64,000 nucleotides of DNA. Origin: Kitasatospora griseola (GTDB taxonomy: Bacteria; Actinomycetota; Actinomycetes; Streptomycetales; Streptomycetaceae). Shown piece after piece: positions 50,768-59,900 of the stretch. The stretch covers positions 29,257 to 93,256 of the forward strand of contig NZ_BMRI01000027.1 of assembly GCF_014648555.1 (NCBI RefSeq), read 5' to 3'. Positions within the stretch are counted from its first letter, which is position 1, and each line of letters begins with the position of its first letter. The translations under genes and the position numbers were made by a program. The notes under the pieces are model-generated. The model ran no database searches, was not told where the DNA came from, and was given only the letters and a program-made list of their open reading frames with translations.

Positions 50768-53700
50768 GGTTCCCCCCTCGTTCGACCCGCCGCCGCCGGG
50801 CGAGCGAGTCCCGGCCGCTCCTGCGCTGCTCGGCCTTGTCATCGGCGATCGGTACGGCTGCCTGTTCGAAGTGCGCGGCGCAGGCCGCCGCCGTGCCGCA
50901 GCGGAAGAGCTCAGTGATCGAGGTCTTCAGCCCCACGGCCGCCATCCGGCGCTGCGCGACGATGAGCGCGAGACTGTGGCCGCCCGCGTCGAAGAAGTTC
51001 TCCGTCGGCTCCAGGTCGGGCTGCTTCAGCACGTCGGCCCAGATCTGCCGGATCTGCTCGACGAGTCGGCCCGAGGCGGCAGGTTCCGGAGCCGCGTCGA
51101 CCGGCTCCGGTGCCGCCTGCGTCGACTCCGCCGCGCGGTCGGCCAGCAACCGCCGGGTGTCGGCCCGTCCCGCGGCGTCCCGCGGGATCTCCGGCACCAC
51201 GAAGACTCGGGACGGCACCATGAAGGCGGGCAGTTCGGCGCCGACGTCCGTGCCGGCGCCGGGATCGCAGCACACGAAGACGACCGCCTCGTCGCCGTCG
51301 GCGGCCGCGGCGCAGCCGTTGACACCCGGCAGCCGCAGGAACGCGGCCTCGATCTCGGCGAGGTCGACGCGGTGGCCACCCAGCCGGACCGTCGCGCGCC
51401 CGTCCTCGCGGTCGACGCGCATCAGCCTTCCGTCGTGGCTCCAGCGCACGAGGTCGCCGGTCCGGTAGACCGCCGCCGGGCCGTACGGATCCCGGCCGAA
51501 GCGTCCGTCGGCCGGTCCGTCCGCACCGAGGTGGCCCGACGGAACCGATGTTCCGCCGACGTGGAGCTCTCCGGCCACGTTCACGCCGACGGGTCGGCGC
51601 CCGTCGTCGAGCACGTAGCAGCGGACATGCGGCAGTGGTACGCCGAGGTCGCCCTCCCGCACCGTGTGCAGGTCCGCGGCCCGTACCCGATGGCCTGTCG
51701 CGTAGATGCCGCCCTCGGTCACCGCGTAGAGGCCGACGAACACCGCGGGCAGCCGCTCGGGATCGACGAGCGAGGCCAGCTCGGACCAGCTGAGCGCTTC
51801 CGCTCCCGACACGACGACGTGGCGCACCGCCACCGGTTCGTCCCCGGGCGTCGTGCCGAGCAGTGCCGGCAGCAGCCGGCGGAGGGCGCCCGGGGTCTGG
51901 TTCAGGACCGTGATCCGCTCGTCGCGCACGAGCCGGGCCAGCCGGTCCGGGTCGGCCAGGTCGGCCTCCTCGGCGAGGACCAGACAGCCTCCGGAGGCGA
52001 GGGCTCCGCAGAGCTCCCAGGTCGCCAGGTCCGTGCTGAAGTCGTGGGCCCCCAGCCAGCGGTCACTCGCGTCGACCTCCGCACCGAGCAGCCCCGGACC
52101 GCACAGCGCACTCAGCGCCCGGTGTCGGACCGGCACCCCGTGCAGGCCGGTGGCGTCGGACGTGTAAACGACGCAGGCGGTCTCGTCCGGGTCCGGAGCG
52201 GCAGCCCGCACGGAGGCCGCACGATCGGCCTCCCGTGCGTCGATCCAGGCGAATCCCCGCGCATCGGCGCTCTGCCGTACTTCCGATACGACGCCGTCCG
52301 CGACGACGGCGGTCGGCCGGGCGCTGTCGAGGATCTCGTCCAGGCGGTGCCCGGGCCACTCGGCATCGAGCGGCACATAGGCGCACCCGGCCTTCCAGAC
52401 GCCGAGAATCGAGGCCGCGACGGCCGCGGAGCGCCCCAGCAGCAGCCCGACCCGGTCTCCCTTGCCCGCCCCGGCCCCGGCCAGGGCGGCGGCGATGCCG
52501 TCCGACCAGGCGTCCAACTCCGCGTAGGAGAGCGTCTCACCGCGGTGCGCCAGGGCCGCCGCGTCCGGCGTCTGCGCGGCACGCCCGAGGAAGGAGTGCA
52601 GCACGGAGGGCAGGTCGCCGACCGCGTCGGCGCGCGGGTTCCACTGGTCGATGACGAGTGCGCGCTCCTCGGGGCCCACCATCTCCGGCTCGGGCTCCGC
52701 GCCGGACACGACGGACTCCAGCAGCGTCTGGAAGTGCGTGAGCAGGCCCGCGATCGTGGCCTCGTCGAACAGCTCGGTGCTGAAGTCCGCGCGCAGGTAC
52801 GGCGATCGGGTGGAGACGTCGAGCGTCACTCCGACGTCGAACTTGGCCGCGTCGATCTGGATGTCGACCTCGTTGACCCGCATCCCGGCGAACTCGGGCA
52901 CGGTGAAGGTGAAGTTCTGCACCGTGAGCATCGTCTGGTAGATCGGCGAGTGGCTGAGATGCCGTTGCTCGCCCGACGCCTGCACGATCTGCTCGAACGG
53001 GACGTCCTGGTGGCCGAAGGCGGTCAGGGCGGTGCGCCAGGTGCGCGTGACCAGTTCCGCGAAGGTCGGGTGACCGGACAGGTCGACCCGGACCGGCAGC
53101 GTGTTGACCAGGCAGCCGAGCAGTTGCTCCTCGGCCTCCTCCACCCGGTTGGCGACCGGCACGCCGATCACCACCTCGCGCTGGCCGGCGTGCCGGCCGA
53201 GCACCTGCGCGTACGCGGCGAGCGCGACCGCGAACAGCGTGACGCCCCGCTCCTTCGCCCACTCGGTCAGCCGCCGGACCACCGCGGGATCGACCGGCCG
53301 GCGCAGCGCGGCGCCGCGGAAGGTCAGCACGTCGGGGCGCTGGTGGTCGGTGGCGAGCGACAGCCTCGGCGCACCGTCCAGCATCTCGCGCCAGTAGGCG
53401 ACACCGCTCGAATTGTGCGCCCACGCCTCGCGCTGGGCCTCGGCGTATTCCAGATAGGTGATCTCGGGGGACCGACTCGTGCCGGTGTTGTACTCCTCGG
53501 CGATCGCGTCGAGGAGCAGGCCGACTCCCCAACCGTCGCAGGCGACGTGGTGCACCAGCACCACGAGCGCGTGCTCGTCGGCGGTCCAGGACACGATCCG
53601 GGCCCGCAGCACCTGGCCGGTGCCGAGCGAGAACGGCCTGCGCGCCTCCGAGGCGACCAGTTCGCGCAGGTACTCGTCCTGTGCCTCCCGACCGACCGGC

Positions 53701-53960
53701 GCGCGTTGCGTCCACTCGATGTCCGGCAGGACGTCGTCGCGGGCCTCCTGCTGGAGGTCGCCGTCGCTCATGACCAGGCGGGTGCGCAAAATGGCGTGCT
53801 TCCCGGCCACCCGGCGGATCGCGTCGGCGAGCTCCGCCCGGTCGAGGAGTCCCTCCATGCGCAGCGCGAAGGCCACGACGTACGCGGGGTTGCCGGGCTG
53901 CAACTCGTCGAGGAAGAAGAAGCGTTCCTGGGTGAATGAGGCTCTGCCGCGGTTCGTCAT
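50760..53960 (-). CDS. NRPS, C-A(degenerate)-PCP
   Basis: A 1066-residue synthetase. The condensation domain (about 5-430) is intact (VLVHHVACDGWGVGLLLDAI). The adenylation-like domain (about 470-940) has lost key residues. A3 reads VVYTSDATGLHGVPV instead of YTSGSTGxPKG. The YGPTE site reads GLYAVTEGG. The catalytic A10 Lys is Arg in RDAAGRADTRRL. The TGD (YRTGDLVRW) remains. The PCP (about 975-1040) has FFDAGGHSLALI. The domain is therefore probably inactive in adenylation while its carrier stays usable; the free serine-type A domain is the obvious trans supplier. The ATG overlaps the MFS stop (ATGA). Confidence 0.92.
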   Translation of the reverse strand: MTNRGRASFTQERFFFLDELQPGNPAYVVAFALRMEGLLDRAELADAIRRVAGKHAILRTRLVMSDGDLQQEARDDVLPDIEWTQRAPVGREAQDEYLRELVASEARRPFSLGTGQVLRARIVSWTADEHALVVLVHHVACDGWGVGLLLDAIAEEYNTGTSRSPEITYLEYAEAQREAWAHNSSGVAYWREMLDGAPRLSLATDHQRPDVLTFRGAALRRPVDPAVVRRLTEWAKERGVTLFAVALAAYAQVLGRHAGQREVVIGVPVANRVEEAEEQLLGCLVNTLPVRVDLSGHPTFAELVTRTWRTALTAFGHQDVPFEQIVQASGEQRHLSHSPIYQTMLTVQNFTFTVPEFAGMRVNEVDIQIDAAKFDVGVTLDVSTRSPYLRADFSTELFDEATIAGLLTHFQTLLESVVSGAEPEPEMVGPEERALVIDQWNPRADAVGDLPSVLHSFLGRAAQTPDAAALAHRGETLSYAELDAWSDGIAAALAGAGAGKGDRVGLLLGRSAAVAASILGVWKAGCAYVPLDAEWPGHRLDEILDSARPTAVVADGVVSEVRQSADARGFAWIDAREADRAASVRAAAPDPDETACVVYTSDATGLHGVPVRHRALSALCGPGLLGAEVDASDRWLGAHDFSTDLATWELCGALASGGCLVLAEEADLADPDRLARLVRDERITVLNQTPGALRRLLPALLGTTPGDEPVAVRHVVVSGAEALSWSELASLVDPERLPAVFVGLYAVTEGGIYATGHRVRAADLHTVREGDLGVPLPHVRCYVLDDGRRPVGVNVAGELHVGGTSVPSGHLGADGPADGRFGRDPYGPAAVYRTGDLVRWSHDGRLMRVDREDGRATVRLGGHRVDLAEIEAAFLRLPGVNGCAAAADGDEAVVFVCCDPGAGTDVGAELPAFMVPSRVFVVPEIPRDAAGRADTRRLLADRAAESTQAAPEPVDAAPEPAASGRLVEQIRQIWADVLKQPDLEPTENFFDAGGHSLALIVAQRRMAAVGLKTSITELFRCGTAAACAAHFEQAAVPIADDKAEQRRSGRDSLARRRRVERGGNHV

Positions 53961-55246
53961 ACTGTCTCCGCCTTCTCCGCGAACTCGTTGTGATGGGCGG
54001 CGAGTGCCGCCATGGCCACCGCGCTGCGCCGGGTGGCCGGGACGATCAGCCAGGCGGCGAGGAGCACCGCCGCGGCGATCAGGCCCCAGCCCCACAGGCC
54101 GCCGGAGATCACCAGGCCGGCCAGGATGACCGGCCCGACGACGTTCTGCGTACCGATGTGCAGGTCGAAGGTGCCCAGGTACTCGGCTTTCGCGTGCTCG
54201 GGTGCGAGCCCGAACGCGAGTCCCCAGGCCGACGCGGACTGCGTGATCTCCGCCATCGACATGGCGAGCACGGCCGCCATGATCGCCACGATGCCCACCA
54301 CCGTCTGGTGCACGAAGACCGTGACTCCCACCGCCGCGCAGCCCGCCGCGATCCACACCCCGGCGATCCTGGCGGTCCTGGCCGCGCCGAGCACCGTCTC
54401 GGCCCCCTTGCTCGCCCGCACCTGGAAGAGGATCACGAACACCGTGTTGATCACCAGGAACATCGGCACGACGAAGTGCGGCACGGTCGTGCGGTGGAGC
54501 GTCCACAGCGGCAGGACCACCATGAGCAGGGTCATGTGCGAGGAGAGCACCGAGGAGAGCCCGACGACTCCGACGTAGGGCAGGTCCCGGATGGCACCGA
54601 AGCGCCGGCGCCGGACGATCGGCTTCCGCGGGCCGTCCTTGGGCAGCCGGAGCACGAGCAGGGCCGCCAGGCCGAGCAGGGCGGCCGAACCGAACGGGAT
54701 GAGCATCAGGAGGTGGCGGCTTGCGGCCGCCAGCGCAGCGATCCCGATTCCCGCGCTGAATCCGATGTTGAAGACGGTGCGCATCATGGCGTTGAGGCGG
54801 ACGCGCTCTCCGTCGGGGATGAGCGAGGCGATCATGGCGCCCTCGGTCGGTCCGAGGCCGGTGTCGAAGAACGAGATCACCATGGCCACGACGTAGAACT
54901 CGTAGGCGTTGTCGATCGCCGCGTAGAGCCCGAAGCCCACCGCGATGACGACGAAGTTGATGAACAGCAGCAGGCGCCTGGGCATCCGGTCGGCCACCAT
55001 CCCGAACAGGACGGAGGAGACCAGCGAGGCGATTCCCGCCGCGGTCAGACCGAAGCCGATCTGCGCCGCGGCGAGGTGCACGTGCAGGGTGAAGTAGACG
55101 ACGCTCCCGCTCAGCAGCACCCCCTTGCCGGTCGCTGCGGCGAATCGGACCGCCACGAGGCTGCGGCGCAGTGAGTCCTCGCCGGCCAGTTGCGCGAGGA
55201 AGCCGAGGAAGCCGGGCTTCGGCCGCTCGGCCGCGTCCGTGCTCAT
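53957..55246 (-). CDS. MFS transporter, probable product exporter
   Basis: A 429-residue membrane protein with about 12 hydrophobic helices. The loop between helices 2 and 3 carries FGMVADRMPRRLLLF, the usual G-x-x-x-D-R motif of the major facilitator superfamily. A short cytoplasmic N-terminus (MSTDAAERPKPGFLGFL) precedes. Being first in the NRPS/PKS operon with ATGA coupling to the next gene, it most likely exports the product or gives self-resistance. The ATG at 55246 is used; an in-frame GTG at 55414 would add about 56 unlikely residues. Confidence 0.9.
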   Translation of the reverse strand: MSTDAAERPKPGFLGFLAQLAGEDSLRRSLVAVRFAAATGKGVLLSGSVVYFTLHVHLAAAQIGFGLTAAGIASLVSSVLFGMVADRMPRRLLLFINFVVIAVGFGLYAAIDNAYEFYVVAMVISFFDTGLGPTEGAMIASLIPDGERVRLNAMMRTVFNIGFSAGIGIAALAAASRHLLMLIPFGSAALLGLAALLVLRLPKDGPRKPIVRRRRFGAIRDLPYVGVVGLSSVLSSHMTLLMVVLPLWTLHRTTVPHFVVPMFLVINTVFVILFQVRASKGAETVLGAARTARIAGVWIAAGCAAVGVTVFVHQTVVGIVAIMAAVLAMSMAEITQSASAWGLAFGLAPEHAKAEYLGTFDLHIGTQNVVGPVILAGLVISGGLWGWGLIAAAVLLAAWLIVPATRRSAVAMAALAAHHNEFAEKAETV

Positions 55247-55435
55247 CGGGCCCGGCCCCCGGCGCGGGGCCCACCGGGGCCTGGCGGCGTCGTGTCGCGC
55301 CTCGGGCGCGCTCGCGACGTGAACAGCTGATCCAACAAAGGGTTCACCCTCCCTCGGGTAGGCGGTTCGGCCCGGCGCCCTCGTCCTGGACGGCGCCGGG
55401 CGTTCGGTCACCAACGGCGACCCTCCGGCAGGTGC

Positions 55436-55464
55436 GTTGCAATCCGGTTCAAGGTCCGTTCAAG
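55436..55464. promoter_or_regulatory. Candidate SARP operator: heptamer repeats at 11-bp pitch
   Basis: GTTCAAG (55447-55453) and GTTCAAG (55458-55464) are exact repeats 11 bp apart. A weaker GTTGCAA (55436-55442) continues the same phase. Direct heptamers with 11-bp pitch are the established binding pattern of SARP proteins (and of PhoP/AfsR boxes, GTTCA). The site lies about 200 nt upstream of the MFS/NRPS operon, whose cluster codes an AfsR-like SARP. Confidence 0.55.
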
Positions 55465-55574
55465 CCGCGCCCCTGGTCGGATCTGACGATGCGTCAGGCG
55501 TGCGTCTCACGACGGAAACTGACGGTTCGTCGGTTCATCGCTTCACTCGCCTTTCGAGGGCGTCGGACGGGAGT

Positions 55575-55945
55575 GACCGTGGTGTCGTGCGGGAGAACGG
55601 CCTCAGTCTGCAGGGCCGCGCCAAGACGCCGGAAGGGGGCCAACATCCCTACCGGGAAGCCCAGTTCTGCCACCTTCACGACCAGGTCGAGCAGCTCGCG
55701 AGCCGTGATCGGCGTTCGACGCCGAGAAGCAGGAGGAGCTGCTCGGACGGCTGCCGCACCCGGAGCGCGAGTGGCGGCCGCAGCGTGATCCGGTCCGGGC
55801 CGAGGACCGTGGCTGCTCCACCGGGCCGAGGGCCGGGACGCCGGTTCCCCACGGGCGCCCACGGCCTGACGGCTGACACCGGTCGGATCGGCATCGGCGT
55901 GAATCACGGCGCTTCCACGTTCGCAGTCCCACGATCCGCACCGCG
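55575..55945 (+). pseudogene. Decayed ISAzo13-type transposase fragment
   Basis: Three short stretches in shifting frames line up, in order, with the middle of ISAzo13-family DDE transposases. From 55593: ENGLSLQGRAKTPEGGQHPY, then REAQFCHLHDQVEQL. After frameshifts near 55700 and 55714: DAEKQEELLGRLPHPEREWRP, then STGPRAGTPVPHG. After another shift: HGLTADTGRIGIGVNHGAST, then FAV. The first aligns with the family's 'YSLQ.N.KT.EG.QHPDR' and the second with 'VDAKKKE.VG.F.N.GREWRP'. Both ends are missing and no terminal repeats were found, so it is an old relic. Confidence 0.7.
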
Positions 55946-56440
55946 CGGCCGCCGTCGGCAGCGCCTCGGCGGCGACCGCACGGACGTGGCGAACGAAGCG
56001 GCCGGCGCGGTGGAGGGTGACCGGGCCGGCGGTGGTGCCGGCGCGATGGGCGAGGTCGGTGGCGGAGGTGGGGGCGTGCAGTTCGACGCCCGGGCCACGT
56101 CCGGCGTGATGTCGAGCGGGGAGTGTCTCGCGAGGGATCGCCGTGCTGCGGGCCGAACCGGCCGTGTTCGGGTCGACAGCCTCCGACCCGACGGTCTCCC
56201 GCCTTTCGCCGCCCCCGGCGGCAAGTCCCCAAAAGTCTTCCGTGCCGCGCGAGTCGAGCCCCGCCGGCACGCGTCGCGGCCGCGAAGCGCCCGGTGCCGG
56301 TGGGGCGGTGACCGTGGAGTGCCGGCGATCGCGCACGCGGGCGAGGAGTACGCCGCACCGACCCCGCTGCCGCGACTTCACCCGAGCGGACCGGTCCACG
56401 ACCCGGCCCGAGCACGCCGTACGAGGCCGTGCGCGGGAAC
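55946..56440. other. Gene-less stretch between the two natural-product regions
   Basis: Open frames exist on both strands only because stop codons are rare at this GC. None shows domain resemblance or plausible codon use, and the amino acid content is extremely Arg/Pro/Ala-rich. Probably eroded sequence continuing from the transposase relic. Confidence 0.5.
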
Positions 56441-56479
56441 GGACTCCACCGGGCGGCCCGCACCCGCCCGGTGGAGTCC
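56441..56479 (-). terminator. Terminator of the PKS/glycosyltransferase operon
   Basis: A perfect 16-bp stem, GGACTCCACCGGGCGG (56441-56456) with CCGCCCGGTGGAGTCC (56464-56479), has a 7-nt loop and lies 6 nt past the glycosyltransferase stop. It closes the second operon. Confidence 0.88.
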
Positions 56480-56484
56480 GGCCG

Positions 56485-57648
56485 TCACTGGGTCAGCAGC
56501 TGCTCCAGGACGTCCGCCGCCTTCGACGCGCCGCCCGCGCCGCGGACGACCCGGCTCAGGGCCGCCGCCCGCGGGCGGTAGGACCGGACGGACTGGACGG
56601 CGTCGCGCAGGCCCTGGACGGTCGGGTCGGTGAGCGTCCTGCCGACCTGAAGTTCCTCCGCCCGTCGGGCGATCGCCTGCTGTTCCGGGATCTGCGGGAC
56701 CGCCACGAAGGGCACCCCGTGGTACAGGGACTCCATGGTCGAGTTCATCCCGGCGTGGCTCAGGAACACCTCGGTGTGTCGCAGCACCGCGATCTGCGGC
56801 ACCTGCGCGTGCACTTCGACGTTCGCCGGGAGCGGGCCCAGCGACTGCCGGTCCAGCCCGCCCACGGCCATGACGACCTGCCAGTCGCTGTCCCCGAACG
56901 CCTCGATGCAGGTCCGGTAGAACTCGGGCCGGTCGTTGAAGACGGTTCCCAGCGAGATCAGCAGCACCGGGCCCGACGACCGGGGGCTCCACTCCCCGGC
57001 GGTCTGCCGGCTGCTCAGCGACGGCCCGACGAAGTGGAAGCGCTCATCGAAGGTGTCGCCCGCCAGCTGGAACTCGCGGGGGACGAACACCAGGCTCGTC
57101 GGGGGCACGTGGCCGAACATCAGGTTCGGGTCGTCGAGGAAGCTGTGGCCCTGCGCGAACTTCCCCATGTCCTGGATCGCGGCCACCAGCCGGGGGTGGG
57201 TGTGGTCGAAGTCGGCCGGCAGGTACACCTGCGCCGCCGAGAAGGACTCGTTCTCCGCGAAGGTCGGCACCAGGGAGACCTCCCGCACGTCGAGCAGGTT
57301 CGCCAGCATCCTCCCGGTGAAGGTCACCGAGTCGTAGCACACCGCGTCCGGCCGGTCGGCCAGGAAGTGCTCGGCCAGGACGGGGAAGGAGGCCCGCGCG
57401 TCGTCGAGGTAGTACTCCATCGTCACGGCGAGCTGCTCCGCCGTGAACTCCCCCCGCGACGCCAGGTCGGGCGGCAGCTCCGAGGGCAGGGTCACCGGCG
57501 ACGCCCCGGCGGCGACGGCGGCGTCCATGGTGGCCGGACCGGTGGCGTAGCTGACCCGGTGACCGCGCCGGACCAGCTCCTCGACCAGCGGCAGGGTCGG
57601 GTTCACGTGCCCGGACGCGGGCGCGCTCACGAAGGCGAAATGGGCCAT
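56485..57648 (-). CDS. Macrolide-type (GT-B, MGT family) glycosyltransferase
   Basis: A 387-residue enzyme expected to attach a sugar to the polyketide product or to inactivate it. The N-terminal acceptor lobe begins [20 protein letters not shown] with the His used as base in this family. The C-terminal donor lobe contains LLISLGTVFNDRPEFY, VHAQVPQIAVLRHTEVFLSH and the nucleotide-sugar loop HAGMNSTMESLYHGVPFVAV, ending PEQQAIARR. The Gly-Gly usual in 'HGG' is Ala-Gly here. The ATG shares one base with the fusion gene stop (TGATG). No deoxysugar genes are in the window. Could be a tailoring enzyme or a self-resistance glycosyltransferase. Confidence 0.92.
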   Translation of the reverse strand: MAHFAFVSAPASGHVNPTLPLVEELVRRGHRVSYATGPATMDAAVAAGASPVTLPSELPPDLASRGEFTAEQLAVTMEYYLDDARASFPVLAEHFLADRPDAVCYDSVTFTGRMLANLLDVREVSLVPTFAENESFSAAQVYLPADFDHTHPRLVAAIQDMGKFAQGHSFLDDPNLMFGHVPPTSLVFVPREFQLAGDTFDERFHFVGPSLSSRQTAGEWSPRSSGPVLLISLGTVFNDRPEFYRTCIEAFGDSDWQVVMAVGGLDRQSLGPLPANVEVHAQVPQIAVLRHTEVFLSHAGMNSTMESLYHGVPFVAVPQIPEQQAIARRAEELQVGRTLTDPTVQGLRDAVQSVRSYRPRAAALSRVVRGAGGASKAADVLEQLLTQ

Positions 57649-59900
57649 CAGCTCTCCTCCAGGATGACCGGCAGGGTCTTGTGGCCGTTGGTGAAGAAGG
57701 AACCCAGCGGCTCCAGTTCGGACGACGGGACGGCCAGCCGCAGCCCGGGGAACCGGGAGAACAGCGCGGACAGCGCCGTCGTCGCCTCCAGCTTCGCCAG
57801 CGGGCTGCCGAGGCAGAAGTGCACGCCGTGCCCGAAGGTGAGGTGGTCGGACCGCGACGACCGGGTGACGGAGAAGTCCTCCGCGTCGGCCCCGTGCTGC
57901 GCCGGGTCGCGGCCGGCCGCGCCGAAGGACAGCAGGATCGCCTCGCCCTTGCGGATCTGCACGCCGTCCACGGAGATGTCCTCCACGGCGTACCGCAGCG
58001 GCAGGTTCGGCACCGGCGCCTGCCAGCGCAGGGTCTCGTCCACCACGTCCTCCCACGTGCTGGCGCCGGAGCGGACCAGGTCGAGCTGGGACGGGTGGGT
58101 GGCCAGTGCGTGGACGGCGTGGTCGAGCAGGTTGACGGTCGTCTCGAAGCCGGCGGAGATGGTCAGCAGCAGGGTGTCCAGCAGCTCCCGCTCGGACAGT
58201 CGGGTGCCGTCCGCCTCCTGCGCGGCGATCAGGTCGCTGGTCATGTCGTCGCCGGGGTTGCTCCGCTTGGCGGCCACGAGTTCCTTGAGCAGCAGGTACA
58301 GCTCGCCGGAGGCGGCCTGCACGCCCGTCGGGTCCGCGTCGAGGCTGAACACCGCGTCCACCAGTCGCCGCAGGTCCGCGCCCGTCTGCGGGGTCACCCC
58401 GAACAGTTCGGTGATGACCTGGATCGGCAGCGGGAACGCGAACCGGGCGCGCAGGTCGACCGGCTCCCCCGGCGGCACCGCGGCCAGCTCTTCGATCAGC
58501 CCGGCCGTGATCTCCTCGATGCGCGGCCGCATCGTCTCGATCCGGCGCGGGGTGAACGCCTTGGCCACCAGGCTGCGCAGCCGGGTGTGGTCGGCCCCGT
58601 AGGCGGTGAACATGTTCTGCAGCGCGACCCACATGATCAGCGGCCAGTCCGGCGGGACGTCGCCGTCGCGCCACATCGGCCAGTGCTTGTTCGCGTCCTT
58701 GGACACCTTCGGGTCGAGCAGCAGCTTCTTCGCCAGGTCGTGCCCGGTGACGGCCCAGGCCGACACGCCGCCGGGCAGTTCGACGCGGGTGGCCGGGCCG
58801 CGCTCGCGCAGGGCGGCGGCCTCGCCGAAGATGTCGCCGCCCGAGGCGTCGATGACGTACGCGTCGGCGGGCGGGGCCTGCACGCGCACCGGCTCGGTGA
58901 AGGTGGTGGCGGTACGGGGCTTGGGCGGCTCGGTGACCTCCAGCAGGGCCGCGGTGAACCGCGAGCCCATGCCGAGGCCGATCGACATGATGGTGTCGCC
59001 GGGCTTCAGGCTCTCGTCGTGCAGCAGGTGGTCGATGCCGAGCAGCTGGTCGCACGGGCCGACGTGGCCGAGCTCGCGCAGCATCGGCCAGGTGGTGCGG
59101 CTCAGGTCGATGCCGAGCGGCTCCAGCACGACGACCTCCAGCTGGGCGAGGCCCAGACCGGTGACGACGAACCTGGTGATGTCGGCGATGTCGACGCCGC
59201 CCTCCTTGGCCGCCTGCTCGACCGCGCTGACCAGTGCCCCGCTCATCAGCGTCAGGTACGGGGCCAGGCCGGTGACCTCGATCGGCGTACGGTCGCGGTG
59301 GCCCGCGGGGTCCGGGATCGTCGGGGCCGCGAGGACCTCCATCTGGGTCGCGGAGCTGTTGGCGGTCGCGATCAGCCGCGCCCGGCCGCCCTCGCGGTTG
59401 AGCACGGCCGCGACCGCGCCGTCGGCCAGGAAGATTCCGATGGTGGGCTGCCAGCGCTCCCACCGCGGCGGCAGGAACCGGGCGGTGGCCGTGACCAGGG
59501 TCGCGGTCGCGGCCGGGTCGGCCACCAGGTGCGCGGCGGCGGACTGCAGCGCGGCCGAGCCGCCGTTGCTGGTCGCCTCGACCTCGTAGACCAGGGCGTG
59601 GCCGAGGCCGAGGACGCGCTGCAGGTGGCAGGAGGACGCCCGGTGGTCCTGGTGGTCCATCTGGGCGTAGGCGGCCATCGAGATGTCGGCGCCGGTGAGA
59701 CCGGACTCGCGCAGGGCCCCGATCGCCGCGTGCACGGCCATCCCGTGCTCGGTGACGTCCTCGGAGCGGGTGAACGACACGAAGTCCGACAGCGCGAGCA
59801 GCCGCCGCATGGTCTCGGTGTCCGGCACGGCCTCCGTGGCGGGCGTGCGGGGCGGCAGGTACCGCCCCGTTCCGCCGATGTAAACGTTGTCCCAGATCAT
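57648..59900 (-). CDS. Fusion of KAS III-like enzyme and cytochrome P450
   Basis: A single 750-residue frame. Residues 1-about 320 are a ketoacyl synthase III-like fold, with [33 protein letters not shown] and [19 protein letters not shown]. At the nucleophile (FabH Cys112 position) the sequence is [12 protein letters not shown], giving Ser111, as in the DpsC type, and the usual PHQAN His is not seen, so acyl transfer rather than condensation is likely. Residues about 335-750 are an apparently complete P450: helix [17 protein letters not shown], ExxR in DETLRW, and the haem loop [11 protein letters not shown] with Cys696. The ATG overlaps the PKS stop (ATGA) and has AAAGGAC upstream. Tailoring of the PKS product is inferred. 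Confidence 0.9.
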   Translation of the reverse strand: MIWDNVYIGGTGRYLPPRTPATEAVPDTETMRRLLALSDFVSFTRSEDVTEHGMAVHAAIGALRESGLTGADISMAAYAQMDHQDHRASSCHLQRVLGLGHALVYEVEATSNGGSAALQSAAAHLVADPAATATLVTATARFLPPRWERWQPTIGIFLADGAVAAVLNREGGRARLIATANSSATQMEVLAAPTIPDPAGHRDRTPIEVTGLAPYLTLMSGALVSAVEQAAKEGGVDIADITRFVVTGLGLAQLEVVVLEPLGIDLSRTTWPMLRELGHVGPCDQLLGIDHLLHDESLKPGDTIMSIGLGMGSRFTAALLEVTEPPKPRTATTFTEPVRVQAPPADAYVIDASGGDIFGEAAALRERGPATRVELPGGVSAWAVTGHDLAKKLLLDPKVSKDANKHWPMWRDGDVPPDWPLIMWVALQNMFTAYGADHTRLRSLVAKAFTPRRIETMRPRIEEITAGLIEELAAVPPGEPVDLRARFAFPLPIQVITELFGVTPQTGADLRRLVDAVFSLDADPTGVQAASGELYLLLKELVAAKRSNPGDDMTSDLIAAQEADGTRLSERELLDTLLLTISAGFETTVNLLDHAVHALATHPSQLDLVRSGASTWEDVVDETLRWQAPVPNLPLRYAVEDISVDGVQIRKGEAILLSFGAAGRDPAQHGADAEDFSVTRSSRSDHLTFGHGVHFCLGSPLAKLEATTALSALFSRFPGLRLAVPSSELEPLGSFFTNGHKTLPVILEES

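Noticed and set aside
36064..55246. Assignment to the detoxin/rimosamide type of cluster because of the dioxygenase-plus-NRPS/PKS combination
   Set aside because: The split single-domain genes, degenerate A and AT domains and KS-AT-ACP module do not fit the large modular proteins I recall for that family.
55494..56399. 301-residue minus-strand open frame in the gap between the two biosynthetic operons
   Set aside because: Arg/Pro/Ala-rich composition typical of non-coding high-GC DNA; the opposite strand carries the transposase relic.
57648..59900. P450-like helper protein without haem, as accompanies some macrolide glycosyltransferases
   Set aside because: The haem-binding Cys, the helix I acid-Thr pair and ExxR are all present, so a functional P450 is more likely.
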